Source of the DNA: Photobacterium sanguinicancri
Lineage (GTDB): Bacteria > Pseudomonadota > Gammaproteobacteria > Enterobacterales > Vibrionaceae
Assembly: GCF_002265265.1 (NCBI RefSeq)
Contig: NZ_NOIF01000025.1
Coordinates: 1 to 38,991 of the forward strand
DNA length: 38,991 bases
Reading direction: 5' to 3'
In this document: piece by piece, positions 1-7,866 of the stretch
Position numbering within the stretch: position 1 is the stretch's first letter
Layout: each line of letters opens with the position of its first letter
Program-made: the position numbers and the translations under genes
Notes under the pieces: model-generated
What the model saw: the letters and a program-made list of their open reading frames with translations, nothing else
Told to the model about the DNA's origin: nothing
The model's database searches: none

Positions 1-12
1 ATAAACCGAATT

Positions 13-132
13 TGCTTGGCGACCATAGCATTATGGACCCACCTGATCCCATGCCGAACTCAGTAGTGAAACGTAATAGCGCCGATGGTAGTGTGGGGTC
101 TCCCCATGTGAGAGTAGGTCATCGCCAGGCTT
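13..132 (+). rRNA. rrf: 5S ribosomal RNA
   Basis: The segment begins TGCTTGGCGACC and ends CATCGCCAGGCTT. These two ends can pair to form the terminal stem of 5S rRNA, and the interior carries the conserved CCCATGCCGAACTCAG and GTGGGGTCTCCCCATG blocks. Its 120-nt length is that of gammaproteobacterial 5S rRNA. It is the distal end of an rrn operon whose 16S and 23S genes lie left of the window, and tRNA-Asp follows 64 nt later in the same direction. Confidence 0.96.
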
Positions 133-196
133 CAAATTTAGATAAGTGTATTGAACGACATTTATCGGATAGACAGGCAACTGTTTATCACCGTGT

Positions 197-273
197 GGAG
201 CGGTAGTTCAGTTGGTTAGAATACCGGCCTGTCACGCCGGGGGTCGCGGGTTCGAGTCCCGTCCGCTCCGCCA
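197..273 (+). tRNA. tRNA-Asp (anticodon GTC)
   Basis: This is a 77-nt cloverleaf. The acceptor stem GGAGCGG pairs with CCGCTCC, the D-arm contains AGTTCAGTTGGTTAGA, the anticodon loop CTGTCAC carries GTC, the T-arm reads GCGGGTTCGAGTCCCGT, and the 3' CCA is encoded. It lies downstream of 5S and is followed within a few bases by a strong terminator, so it is the distal tRNA of the rrn transcript, an arrangement common in enterobacteria and vibrios. Confidence 0.97.
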
Positions 274-278
274 CTTAT

Positions 279-312
279 TAAAAGCCCTGCTAGCAATAGC
301 AGGGCTTTTTTA
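279..312 (+). terminator. Rho-independent terminator of the rrn/tRNA-Asp transcript
   Basis: AGCCCTGCT pairs with AGCAGGGCT, followed directly by a run of seven T. It sits 5 nt after the tRNA-Asp CCA end and closes the rrn operon. Confidence 0.9.
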
Positions 313-349
313 CGTTTGTACTTTGGCGAATTATGGCGCGGAAGCAATC

Positions 350-456
350 GTTCAGTTGGTTAGCCTCTTTACCTTGAAGGCGGCGGCCTATCACGCCGGG
401 GGACACGCTGATTTTCGGTGTGGCAGTTTATTTATATAAAGTCCCGTCCGCTCCGC
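350..456 (+). pseudogene. Decayed tRNA-Asp copy
   Basis: Three blocks of the intact tRNA-Asp recur here in order. They are the D-arm block GTTCAGTTGGTTAG (350-363, copy of 206-219), the anticodon-arm block CGGCCTATCACGCCGGGGG (384-402, copy of 225-243 with one change, G to A at the first anticodon base), and the 3' end beginning GTCCCGTCCGCTCCGCCA (from 441, copy of 256 onward). Offsets grow from 144 to 159 to 185 bases, so extra bases lie between the blocks. The 5' acceptor strand is not recognisable. Identity continues past CCA to about 463. It cannot fold as a normal cloverleaf and is best read as a tandem duplicate or recombination remnant after the rrn terminator. Confidence 0.8.
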
Positions 457-501
457 CACTTATACTAAGCCCCCTTTTGTTCGCAAATAAGAAAGTACGA
501 C

Positions 502-529
502 TTGGGCTTTCTTACGTCTGCTATATAAT
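502..529 (+). promoter_or_regulatory. Candidate sigma-70 promoter
   Basis: A perfect -10 hexamer TATAAT (524-529) lies 16 bases after TTGGGC (502-507), which matches the -35 consensus at only three positions. The predicted start near 536 would give a leader of about 200 nt for the 39-codon gene at 744. The -10 is convincing and the -35 is weak. Confidence 0.4.
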
Positions 530-603
530 ACGCTAAGGTTGTTAATATTTACCTAAACTTTCATTAACAGAAATGCGGATACTGACATAAAAATACTTCA
601 TTT

Positions 604-637
604 GTTAACAATATTGACCTGCCTGTTAATTGTTAAC
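604..637. promoter_or_regulatory. Perfect 9-bp inverted repeat, possible operator
   Basis: GTTAACAAT (604-612) and its exact reverse complement ATTGTTAAC (629-637) are separated by 16 bases, so the half-site centres are 25 bp apart. It lies about 110 bp upstream of the 39-codon gene in an AT-rich leader. It could be a dimeric regulator site or an RNA stem; no family can be assigned. Confidence 0.4.
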
Positions 638-743
638 TGTTTGTTTTTGATGTTTATTTTGTTATCGTATTGTTTAAATAAAAGCATTAAATACGCTTAA
701 AAAAAGAACATAAATCAACAAAAGTAAAGTCAACGAGGTAAAT

Positions 744-863
744 ATGTCTGAGTTTGAAATGTTAGTGATGACCGCTCTGGCGTGTGTCGGAATGGGAATG
801 CTGGTTGTTGGTCCTGCTGTTATTGCATATGGATTGTATAAAAAGAAAAAGCAGCAAGTATAA
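744..863 (+). CDS. Small single-pass membrane protein, 39 residues, unknown function
   Basis: This is an ATG-to-TAA frame of 39 codons with a Shine-Dalgarno-like ACGAGG six bases before the start. The product begins MSEFEMLVMTALACV and has one hydrophobic segment at about residues 7-32, containing a GMGMLVVGPAV stretch. It ends in a basic tail YKKKKQQV, the layout of a small inner-membrane protein with its C-terminus in the cytosol. A clear hairpin terminator follows at once, so it looks like an independent one-gene unit. I do not recognise the family. The ribosome site, membrane design and dedicated terminator argue that it is real. Confidence 0.65.
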   Translation: MSEFEMLVMTALACVGMGMLVVGPAVIAYGLYKKKKQQV

Positions 864-884
864 ATAAAAGAATATTTATAATTA

Positions 885-925
885 AAGGCTCGGTAATTCG
901 CTCACAATTGCCGAGTCTTTTGTTT
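885..925 (+). terminator. Terminator after the 39-codon gene
   Basis: GGCTCGGTAATT pairs with AATTGCCGAGTC (two G-U pairs) around the short loop CGCTCAC, followed by TTTTGTTTT. It starts 22 bases after the stop codon. Confidence 0.8.
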
Positions 926-963
926 TATATAAATAAAAATAGATACTGAATCTGAATGTTTTT

Positions 964-996
964 GATGAAAGAAAAGGGCGGCATAAGTGCCACCCT
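964..996 (-). terminator. Probable terminator of the chb operon
   Basis: On the minus strand AGGGTGGCA and TGCCGCCCT form a nine-position stem with one mismatch and a 4-nt loop, followed by TTTTCTTTC. It lies about 135 bases after the stop codon of the last chb gene. No better terminator is visible between it and that gene. Confidence 0.6.
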
Positions 997-1131
997 GTTC
1001 GCGAAAGCCTGAATCCAGTAGGATGCGATAAAGTAACAGCGAGATGCGTGTTACCGAAGGACTCAACATTAACCTATAGCTAGGTTGTAATAGCACGATA
1101 TAACTGGCCTATATCGTACTATTTGGGGGAA
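997..1131 (-). other. Structured 3' untranslated region of the chb operon
   Basis: On the minus strand, between the mutase stop codon and the likely terminator, two perfect small hairpins are visible. One has an 8-bp stem (1095-1102 with 1110-1117) and the other a 6-bp stem (1071-1076 with 1081-1086). No convincing coding frame is present. Together with the terminator stem this makes a chain of structured elements. Confidence 0.45.
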
Positions 1132-2544
1132 CTACACCAGTAAAAATTTACGCATTTTTTCTACTGTAGCTTCTGCTCTTTCTTTGTTTTCCATTTCGAC
1201 AAAAATACGAAGCAACGGCTCTGTACCCGAAAAACGTGCAAGTGCCCAACCTCCATTTTTAAAGTAAACTTTAGCGCCATCAGCGTAGCTGACTTTCTCT
1301 ATTTCATCTTCAAATTCAGGAAGTTGCTTCTCAATGTAAATCTTATTGTAAAGGTTCTCTCTTTCTGAGGCTTTGAAAGTACAATCTCCTTCAGCTGTAT
1401 AGGCATAACCATATTTAGCGTAGATTTCATCGAGCATCTCAGAGAGTTTTTTCCCTGTAACACTGATCATTTCAACCAGTAAGCTAGAAGCAAACACCCC
1501 ATCTTTTCCTTTAATGTGGCCTCGAATCGTTAGGCCGCCAGAGCTTTCTCCACCCAGTAATGAATCATCGGCTTCCATCTGTGAGCTGATGTGTTTAAAG
1601 CCGACTGGCACTTCAAAGCATTTCTCATTATGTGCATGAGCAACTTTATCAAGAAGATGTGTGGTTGCGATATTACGTACAACTGAACCTTTCCAGCCTT
1701 TGTACTCTAGTAAGTAGTAGTAAAGTAGTAGCAGTACTTCGTTAGGGTGGATGAAGTTTCCTTTCTCATCAATAATACCTAACCTATCGGCATCACCGTC
1801 GGTGCCGATACCAATGTCATAGCCTTCGTGAGCAACAATGTGCTTGAGGCGGTATAAGGTTGCGGCATTTGGTGATGGCATAAGCCCGCCAAAAGAGGGG
1901 TTTTGTCCATCGTTGATCACATCAACATCGCAACGACCTGAAATTAATACGGTTTGCAGGGCATTTTTAGCCACACCAAACATAGGATCGATCAACACCC
2001 GAAGGTTGGCTTTTTTAATTGATTCAATATCAATAAAGTTAATGATGGAATCAACAAAGTCGTTCATGGGGTTGATTACATCAATTAATCCGTCGCGCTG
2101 AGCCGATTCAAATTCAACTGATTTAACTGTTTGTAGCGTGATTCTAGCGACTTGCTGTTCAATTTTTTCGGTGATGATTTCATCAGCATCTCGGCCACCT
2201 TCAATGAACACTTTTATTCCGTTATAGTCTGCTGGGTTGTGTGAAGCCGTGATACATGCCGAGTATGTCGCCCCCATTTCTTTGCACTGAAACATCACAA
2301 TTGGGGTTGGTACATATTTATTGATGAAGCTAACTTTTATGCCATTTCCCGCCAGTACCTCAGCAAACCATGCAGCAGCTTTATCTGATAAAAAGCGACG
2401 ATCGTAGCCAATCACAAATCCATTTTCTTGTACTTGTTCCGTCATCATAATATTAGCGAGGGCCTGAGCCACTAATCTGACATTATCTCGAGTGAATTCT
2501 TCACCGATAAGGGCGCGCCAGCCGCCTGTTCCAAACTTGATCAT
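1132..2544 (-). CDS. Alpha-D-phosphohexomutase (phosphoglucomutase/phosphomannomutase family), probably GlcNAc-1-P to GlcNAc-6-P
   Basis: A 470-residue cytosolic enzyme of the alpha-D-phosphohexomutase family. All four signature loops are present: the phosphoserine loop TASHNP (Ser101), the metal loop DGDADR (249-254), the sugar loop GGESSGG (331-337) and the phosphate loop RFSGTEP (437-443). The start ATG has AGGAG 8 bases upstream. It is the last gene of the chb operon, 59 bp after chitobiose phosphorylase, whose product is GlcNAc-1-phosphate. The natural inference is conversion of GlcNAc-1-P to GlcNAc-6-P for NagA/NagB catabolism. This is the counterpart of V. cholerae VC0611, from memory. 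Sugar specificity is inferred from context, not from residues. Confidence 0.93.
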   Translation of the reverse strand: MIKFGTGGWRALIGEEFTRDNVRLVAQALANIMMTEQVQENGFVIGYDRRFLSDKAAAWFAEVLAGNGIKVSFINKYVPTPIVMFQCKEMGATYSACITASHNPADYNGIKVFIEGGRDADEIITEKIEQQVARITLQTVKSVEFESAQRDGLIDVINPMNDFVDSIINFIDIESIKKANLRVLIDPMFGVAKNALQTVLISGRCDVDVINDGQNPSFGGLMPSPNAATLYRLKHIVAHEGYDIGIGTDGDADRLGIIDEKGNFIHPNEVLLLLYYYLLEYKGWKGSVVRNIATTHLLDKVAHAHNEKCFEVPVGFKHISSQMEADDSLLGGESSGGLTIRGHIKGKDGVFASSLLVEMISVTGKKLSEMLDEIYAKYGYAYTAEGDCTFKASERENLYNKIYIEKQLPEFEDEIEKVSYADGAKVYFKNGGWALARFSGTEPLLRIFVEMENKERAEATVEKMRKFLLV

Positions 2545-2576
2545 GTGGAACTCCTATTTCTCTCAATCTTAAAATA

Positions 2577-2595
2577 AGGGGAGAAAATCTCCCCT
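2577..2595 (-). other. Stem-loop at the phosphorylase/mutase junction
   Basis: AGGGGAGA and TCTCCCCT form a perfect 8-bp stem with a 3-nt loop. On the minus strand it is followed by TATTTTAAG, which is U-rich but not a full U-tract. It lies just after the phosphorylase stop codon (2604). It could be a leaky terminator or a 3'-end stabiliser that lowers mutase expression relative to upstream genes. Confidence 0.6.
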
Positions 2596-2603
2596 AAAAA
2601 TTA

Positions 2604-5009
2604 TTAGCCTAGTACTACTGTTACGGTATTAACCGAACCTTCTGCTTGTGCTGGGATTGCACCTGTAATGGCTTCACCATTGAGTGTCATAGAGGCAACG
2701 CCTTTACTTACATTCGTTGGGTTTTCGACCGTGATATTGAATGTTGCTCCACGCCACTGACGAGTGACTTCAAAGCCTGGCCATGCTGTTGGAATACATG
2801 GGTCAACAATTAAGCCATCAAAACTTAAGCGAACACCGAGAATATAATTCGTTGCTGCAATGTAAGCCCAGCCTGAAGTACCTGTTAACCATGGGTGGTT
2901 GGCTCGACCATGATCTTGATGGTCTCGGCCCATGATGAACTGCACGTACGAATAGGGCTCTGTGATGCGAGTTTCAATCATGTCATTTTGGTTATATGGA
3001 TTCAGCGCATCGTAGAATTTCATTGCTTGATCGCCGCGCCCTAGCTTAGCTTCAGCTACCCATGCCCATGGGTTAGGGTGGGAGAAGATAGCGCCATTCT
3101 CTTTAACACCTTGGTATACGCGAGTAACAAAACCAATATCGTCATTTGGGGTAGCAAACGATGGGGCATTGAGATGTAAACCGTAGTCGGAGTATAGATA
3201 TTCATCGACAGCATTCATGGCTTTTTCGCCACGTTCTTGTGTAACGGCACCTGAAACCACTGCCCAGGTATTAGATTCAAGGTGAACCTTGCCTTCGGTC
3301 TGTTCGTTAGTACCGACTTTATCGCCATTTTTGGTGATACCACGAATGTACCAGCCACCATCTTCATCCCATAAGTGACTTTCACATGCGTGCTTAACAC
3401 CGCCAGCCATATCTTGGTAGCGCGCTATATCGTCATCTTTACCTAAGAATTTAGCGAGTTCAACAAACTCTGTGATTGCCCAGTAATGGAGGAATGCGAC
3501 CATGGAGGATTCACCACCGCCTAAGTTTAGACAGTCATTCCAGTCAGCACGAAGGCCTTTTGCGATACCGGTACGACCAACATGTTCCGCGGTGAAATCA
3601 AGAGCGGCTTTCATGTGTTCGTAAACCGTCGCTTCGCCGCCGTCAGCATAAGGAATCACTTGGTCGAAGAACTCGGTTTCGCCTGTCTCCATCACGTACT
3701 TACAAATGGTTGGTACTAGCCATAAGTGATCATCGGAACAGGTATCATCAATACCATGGATTTTATCTTCATCACTTGGTGTTGGAACTACGGTTGGTGA
3801 CTTTGATGGCTCTACATCTGCTTTTTCAGGATCGAACCAATCAGGATCAAACAGGTGCAAACCATAGCCCGCTTTCACTTGACCACGCAGCAGATCCACT
3901 AGGCGCTTTTTCGTCATCTGTGGGTTTGAGTGTGGTACCGCCATCGCATCTTGTGCTGTATCGCGATAGCCTAGGCCCGTACGTCCACCCACTTCGATGA
4001 ATGAAGCAAAGCGAGACCAAACTACACAGGTTTCTGCTTGGTAAAGTGTCCATGTATTTAACATGGTGTCTAAACCTTCGTTAGGTGATTTCACTTGGAA
4101 TTTAGCGCAGCGCTCATCCCAATGTGCTTTTATTTCAGCAAAAGCAGTATCGACATTGGCGAGATCTTGGTATTTCTCGCGCAGTCTTGCACCGTTGCCT
4201 TTACCTAAACCTAGAATGTAAACGAAACGAACTTCTTCCCCAGGTTGAATCACGAATTGTTTGTGGAGAGAGCCACAGTGGTTGTAACAAGTTTGCGCAC
4301 TGTTACTGCATTGGCCTTGCTCTACCGCAATAGGGTTTGACTCGTCACGGTACAAGCCAAGGAAGCTATCGCGTTGACCATCGTAGCTATCTGGGTCGAA
4401 TGTTGATGCTAAGTAGTAGAAGCCTTCAAAATCATTGGTGTTGTAATACAGGTCATACTCAATCACACCTTGTTGATAAGCCGTACCCGCTGAGTAAAGG
4501 CTCATTTGGTGGTTTTGGTTATCTGACTCAATGTGGCTAAATGAAAACTCTACAAATGAGAATGCACTGATAGTACGAGGTTTATCGCTGTCATTTTTCA
4601 GGACAACGTCCCAAATCTCGGCGTCTTCGCCTTTAGGCACAAATAAGGTCTTTTGCGCTTTGATGCCGTTGTAGTCACATTTGAATGTTGAATATGATAA
4701 GCCGTGACGAACTTCGTATGATGCTTCTTCTAAACTTTTTGCAACGGGTTGCCATGAGATTGACCAGTAGTCGCCCGTCTCATCATCACGAAGATATACA
4801 TAGTGCCCAGGACGGTCGAACGTGCCATTGGGACGGAATTTAGTCACACGATTATATTCTGGAGAATTGTAGAACGAGTAACCGCCCGCATTGTGAGAGA
4901 TTACCGTGCAGAACTTTTCAGTTCCTAGATAGTTAGTCCAAGGCGCTGGAACATCTGGTCGAGTAATAACATATTCACGATTGTCGTTATCAAAATAGCC
5001 GTATTTCAT
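2604..5009 (-). CDS. chbP: N,N'-diacetylchitobiose phosphorylase (GH94)
   Basis: An 801-residue cytosolic enzyme that splits (GlcNAc)2 with inorganic phosphate into GlcNAc-1-phosphate and GlcNAc, saving one ATP per disaccharide. Its length equals that of the characterised Vibrio proteolyticus enzyme. The general-acid aspartate reported for that enzyme, Asp492, falls at the same number here inside RADWND (487-492). The N-terminal half is the beta-sandwich region (roughly 1-270), then a linker and the (alpha/alpha)6 barrel containing VGGRTGLGYRD (340-350). No signal peptide is present. AAGGA precedes the ATG by 8 bases. It lies 32 bp after the GH20 gene in the same operon. Confidence 0.97.
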   Translation of the reverse strand: MKYGYFDNDNREYVITRPDVPAPWTNYLGTEKFCTVISHNAGGYSFYNSPEYNRVTKFRPNGTFDRPGHYVYLRDDETGDYWSISWQPVAKSLEEASYEVRHGLSYSTFKCDYNGIKAQKTLFVPKGEDAEIWDVVLKNDSDKPRTISAFSFVEFSFSHIESDNQNHQMSLYSAGTAYQQGVIEYDLYYNTNDFEGFYYLASTFDPDSYDGQRDSFLGLYRDESNPIAVEQGQCSNSAQTCYNHCGSLHKQFVIQPGEEVRFVYILGLGKGNGARLREKYQDLANVDTAFAEIKAHWDERCAKFQVKSPNEGLDTMLNTWTLYQAETCVVWSRFASFIEVGGRTGLGYRDTAQDAMAVPHSNPQMTKKRLVDLLRGQVKAGYGLHLFDPDWFDPEKADVEPSKSPTVVPTPSDEDKIHGIDDTCSDDHLWLVPTICKYVMETGETEFFDQVIPYADGGEATVYEHMKAALDFTAEHVGRTGIAKGLRADWNDCLNLGGGESSMVAFLHYWAITEFVELAKFLGKDDDIARYQDMAGGVKHACESHLWDEDGGWYIRGITKNGDKVGTNEQTEGKVHLESNTWAVVSGAVTQERGEKAMNAVDEYLYSDYGLHLNAPSFATPNDDIGFVTRVYQGVKENGAIFSHPNPWAWVAEAKLGRGDQAMKFYDALNPYNQNDMIETRITEPYSYVQFIMGRDHQDHGRANHPWLTGTSGWAYIAATNYILGVRLSFDGLIVDPCIPTAWPGFEVTRQWRGATFNITVENPTNVSKGVASMTLNGEAITGAIPAQAEGSVNTVTVVLG

Positions 5010-5041
5010 TTGTAACTATCCTTTTACTGTTCGATGCTGTG

Positions 5042-6970
5042 TTATTCACAGTGGCGGTATTGAATACCGGCCTTATTTAAATATTGAAGTTGACCATTAA
5101 GACGAGCAGTAAAGTCGTCCCAGTGTCGTAAATTAGGTTGGCTCCAGCAAACCTCAGCTAAGGCCAATAATCGTGGGTAGATCATGTGGTCAAAACGTTG
5201 CTGGGTATCTATGCGCTCGCACCATAACGCTCCTTGGATCCCCATGATTTTGTGATGGATAGGATCATTAGTCGCGAGGTTTGCGAGTGGGTGGTAGCTA
5301 TAGACTTTGTCGAGCGGTAACTTACCAGCCCAATCAACGCCCATCTCATCAGGCGAGTAGCCTTGAACAAGATCTAAGTAGGTAAATTGTGCCGGTTGCA
5401 TGATGACGTCGAAATCTTTTTTAGCGGATGCGAGCCCCGCGTCTTCACTTAACCAAGAATAAATAACGGTATTGTTATCAATCTCTCCGCCTTTGGTTAC
5501 CTCTTCCCAGCCCATCATACGTTTGCCTTTCGTACGCAATATTTCATCGGCAAATCGTAAAATATGGCTTTGTAATTCCATGGTTTGTTGGTAGTTATGC
5601 TCAGCCATAAAGGTTTGGCATGCATCACTTTTTTCCCATGCTCCCGCAGGGACTTCATCGCCGCCAATATGAACATAAGGAGCAGGGAAGAGTTCGGCTA
5701 CTTCCCCTAAGACCGTTGCAATAAATTGGTAAGTACCGGGTAAAGCAGCAGATAAAATATTATCGGTGTAATTCTGAGCGCCGCTATATTGCGATTGATC
5801 TTGAGGATCCAATAGCAAGTGGGGTAATGATTTTATCGCTGCACGGCAATGCCCTGGGATATCAATTTCCGGGATAATGGTGATCCCGCGATCGCTCGCA
5901 TATTGGATCAGTTCTCGGATCTCAACTTTGCTGTAATAGCCGCCGTAACGTTGAGTTAAATGAGTGTATTGAGGTTCAAGTACTTCATTGGGACCACGCC
6001 ATGCACCTATAGATGTTAACTCTGGGTAAGCATCGATCTCGATTCGCCAGCCTTCATCATCGGTTAAATGCCAATGGAAAACATTGAATTTGTAGCGCGC
6101 TAATTGGTTAATAAAAGATTTCAGACGCACCATCGGATGAAAATGGCGAGCACAATCTAACATCATGCCACGATAGTTATGGTGAGGTTGGTCGGTGATT
6201 TCGACCATCGGAATCGTATAACTATTTTGGGAGTCTGCATCTAAAGGGATCAACTGCAGTAAGCTTGCCGTTGCGTGAGTAAACCCTGCAGCAGTGCTGG
6301 CTTGTACCCAAATATGATCTTCTTCAATTAAGATATGGTAGCCATCTCGCTCGATTTTTTCGCTTAACTGATAATGAACATGACCATTGCGTTGTAAGGT
6401 TAATTGGAGTGAGAAATGCTGCTCCAGTTCGGATTGCAGCCAACGGATGGCACTTTCTGCGAGTGGATCGGCTTGTGCAATTATTGTCGTTGCTGACAGG
6501 GTAAATTGCCCAGAAAGCGGGGTTAACAGCGCAGGCACTGGGATGATGTTGATGTCTTTTGCTGGTTGTAGTGGCGTAGTGTAGCGTTCAACGGGTGACG
6601 CTCCCAAATCCACGGTTGTGACTTCAACTGGAATGGGGACTAACTGCGTCTGTTCGATAGTCGAGCTAAGGAAAGCGTCGTTAATACCGTCATCATGAAA
6701 TGAAAAAGCTGTGGTATTAATTTCAAACTCAGTATAGAAACTGGAGTTTGGTGCTAAGACGGGCGCGTTATTCGGGGTAAATACGCAGTAGCTACCCTGT
6801 TGCTCCAATTGCCCACCGGTGAATGATGCAGCATTGAGCTTACGACTATTGGCAAAATGTAGCACCCAGTGTTTCAGTGCTTTATCGGTGAGATTATGTA
6901 GCGTGATAGCAAAACGGATCGCGGCCGTATTTTTTTCTATCACCGTCATATCAAGGCGAAAGCTCATCAT
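5042..6970 (-). CDS. Cytosolic beta-N-acetylhexosaminidase (GH20)
   Basis: A 642-residue exo-beta-N-acetylglucosaminidase. The GH20 catalytic Asp-Glu pair is seen as HIGGDEV (Asp438, Glu439). A further conserved barrel motif is FHWHLTDDEGWR (298-309). An N-terminal beta-domain (about 1-135) and the alpha/beta GH20b domain (about 140-260) precede the barrel. No signal peptide is present, so it acts on imported chitooligosaccharides in the cytosol. The reading frame overlaps the kinase stop as ATGA. Two ATGs are adjacent (6970 and 6967). GAGGAGG, built into the end of the kinase gene, is 1 base from the first and 4 from the second, so translation may really start at 6967. Confidence 0.95.
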   Translation of the reverse strand: MMSFRLDMTVIEKNTAAIRFAITLHNLTDKALKHWVLHFANSRKLNAASFTGGQLEQQGSYCVFTPNNAPVLAPNSSFYTEFEINTTAFSFHDDGINDAFLSSTIEQTQLVPIPVEVTTVDLGASPVERYTTPLQPAKDINIIPVPALLTPLSGQFTLSATTIIAQADPLAESAIRWLQSELEQHFSLQLTLQRNGHVHYQLSEKIERDGYHILIEEDHIWVQASTAAGFTHATASLLQLIPLDADSQNSYTIPMVEITDQPHHNYRGMMLDCARHFHPMVRLKSFINQLARYKFNVFHWHLTDDEGWRIEIDAYPELTSIGAWRGPNEVLEPQYTHLTQRYGGYYSKVEIRELIQYASDRGITIIPEIDIPGHCRAAIKSLPHLLLDPQDQSQYSGAQNYTDNILSAALPGTYQFIATVLGEVAELFPAPYVHIGGDEVPAGAWEKSDACQTFMAEHNYQQTMELQSHILRFADEILRTKGKRMMGWEEVTKGGEIDNNTVIYSWLSEDAGLASAKKDFDVIMQPAQFTYLDLVQGYSPDEMGVDWAGKLPLDKVYSYHPLANLATNDPIHHKIMGIQGALWCERIDTQQRFDHMIYPRLLALAEVCWSQPNLRHWDDFTARLNGQLQYLNKAGIQYRHCE

Positions 6971-7866
6971 GCCTCCTCATCCAATGAGTAAAGATTATGA
7001 TCTGCATGTGCCATTGCAATCGCGCCATCCATAGCATCACCTTGAGGTTGCGCTATATGTTGTTGCATCGGTGGTGTAAGCCAAGGGTGAATACGTTCAG
7101 CAATGCTTCCCATCAAGCAGATGTGGTGAGCGCCTTGCTTGATCAATGCTCGCATCCACATTTCTGTATCTCGTGCTGTTTGCTGTAAGAGTTCTATCGC
7201 GAGGGTGTCACCTTCATTAGCAAGGGCAAAGATTTGTGGTGAAAACTGCCCATAGTCGCATGGACGTGCGGTTTTCGACCATTCGACGATAGCATCGACA
7301 TCATGGTTAAAGTGTTGAAGAACATGCTGAGTCAGTGGTGTTGGTTCGATGATGCCATCAACACTTAACAATACTTGTTGAATAAGGCGTAATCCCATGA
7401 CAGCACCGCCGCCTTGGTCCGAAATTGGGAACTCACGGCCACCGACAATGTGTTGTTGGCCGTTGTTGATGAAAATACCACATGACCCGGTACCACCAAT
7501 TAGGATTGCACCATCATTGCCGCCCCACGCCCCTAAACATGCACCGTAGGCATCTGTATTGAGTGTTACGGCGCCATAAGGGGTGGATTGCTGCATAAAG
7601 GCATACCATGCGCTTTTCTGTTCAGCGCCAGCGAGTGCTAAGCCCACAGACATTTCAGCATAATTATCAGCGGTTAAATTTGCTTGTTCAGCAGCAAGCG
7701 CGATGGCTTGATTAATGGCGCTCAGTGCGACATCTGCGCCCAGCAAAATATTCGCGCTGCCAGTTTTTGCTTCACCAAGTAATGTGCCATTAAGGTCGCA
7801 AATACGGGCGCGACATGACGTACCGCCACCATCAATACCGACAAGAAAACGAATGGACTTATGCAT
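6967..7866 (-). CDS. gspK: Glucosamine/N-acetylglucosamine kinase (BadF/BadG-type ATPase fold)
   Basis: A 299-residue sugar kinase of the ASKHA fold. It has the N-terminal phosphate loop GIDGGGT (10-16), DGAILIGGTGSCG in the central adenosine region and a typical C-terminal lobe. It is the positional counterpart of V. cholerae GspK, described as glucosamine-specific, so it probably makes GlcN-6-P; activity on GlcNAc cannot be excluded. The frame stays open upstream to 8100, but MHKSIRF at 7866 is chosen because AAGGA lies 8 bases before it and the upstream part is the GH9 gene in another frame. The start overlaps the GH9 stop by 8 bases (ATGCATAA), implying translational coupling. Confidence 0.9.
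   Translation of the reverse strand: MHKSIRFLVGIDGGGTSCRARICDLNGTLLGEAKTGSANILLGADVALSAINQAIALAAEQANLTADNYAEMSVGLALAGAEQKSAWYAFMQQSTPYGAVTLNTDAYGACLGAWGGNDGAILIGGTGSCGIFINNGQQHIVGGREFPISDQGGGAVMGLRLIQQVLLSVDGIIEPTPLTQHVLQHFNHDVDAIVEWSKTARPCDYGQFSPQIFALANEGDTLAIELLQQTARDTEMWMRALIKQGAHHICLMGSIAERIHPWLTPPMQQHIAQPQGDAMDGAIAMAHADHNLYSLDEEA

Larger units (their letters stand above)
274..743. other. Intergenic region between tRNA-Asp and a 39-codon gene
   Basis: About 470 bases without a protein gene. It holds the rrn terminator (279-312), the broken tRNA-Asp copy (350-456), a promoter-like sequence near 502-529 and a perfect inverted repeat (604-637). From about 540 onward it is strongly AT-rich. 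I see nothing else in it. Confidence 0.7.

Noticed and set aside
12..206. 64-codon frame over the 5S region
   Set aside because: It lies across the 5S rRNA gene and is not protein-coding.
902..1096. 64-codon minus-strand frame
   Set aside because: It runs through the terminator of the 39-codon gene and the chb 3'UTR, has no ribosome site, and its product looks random.
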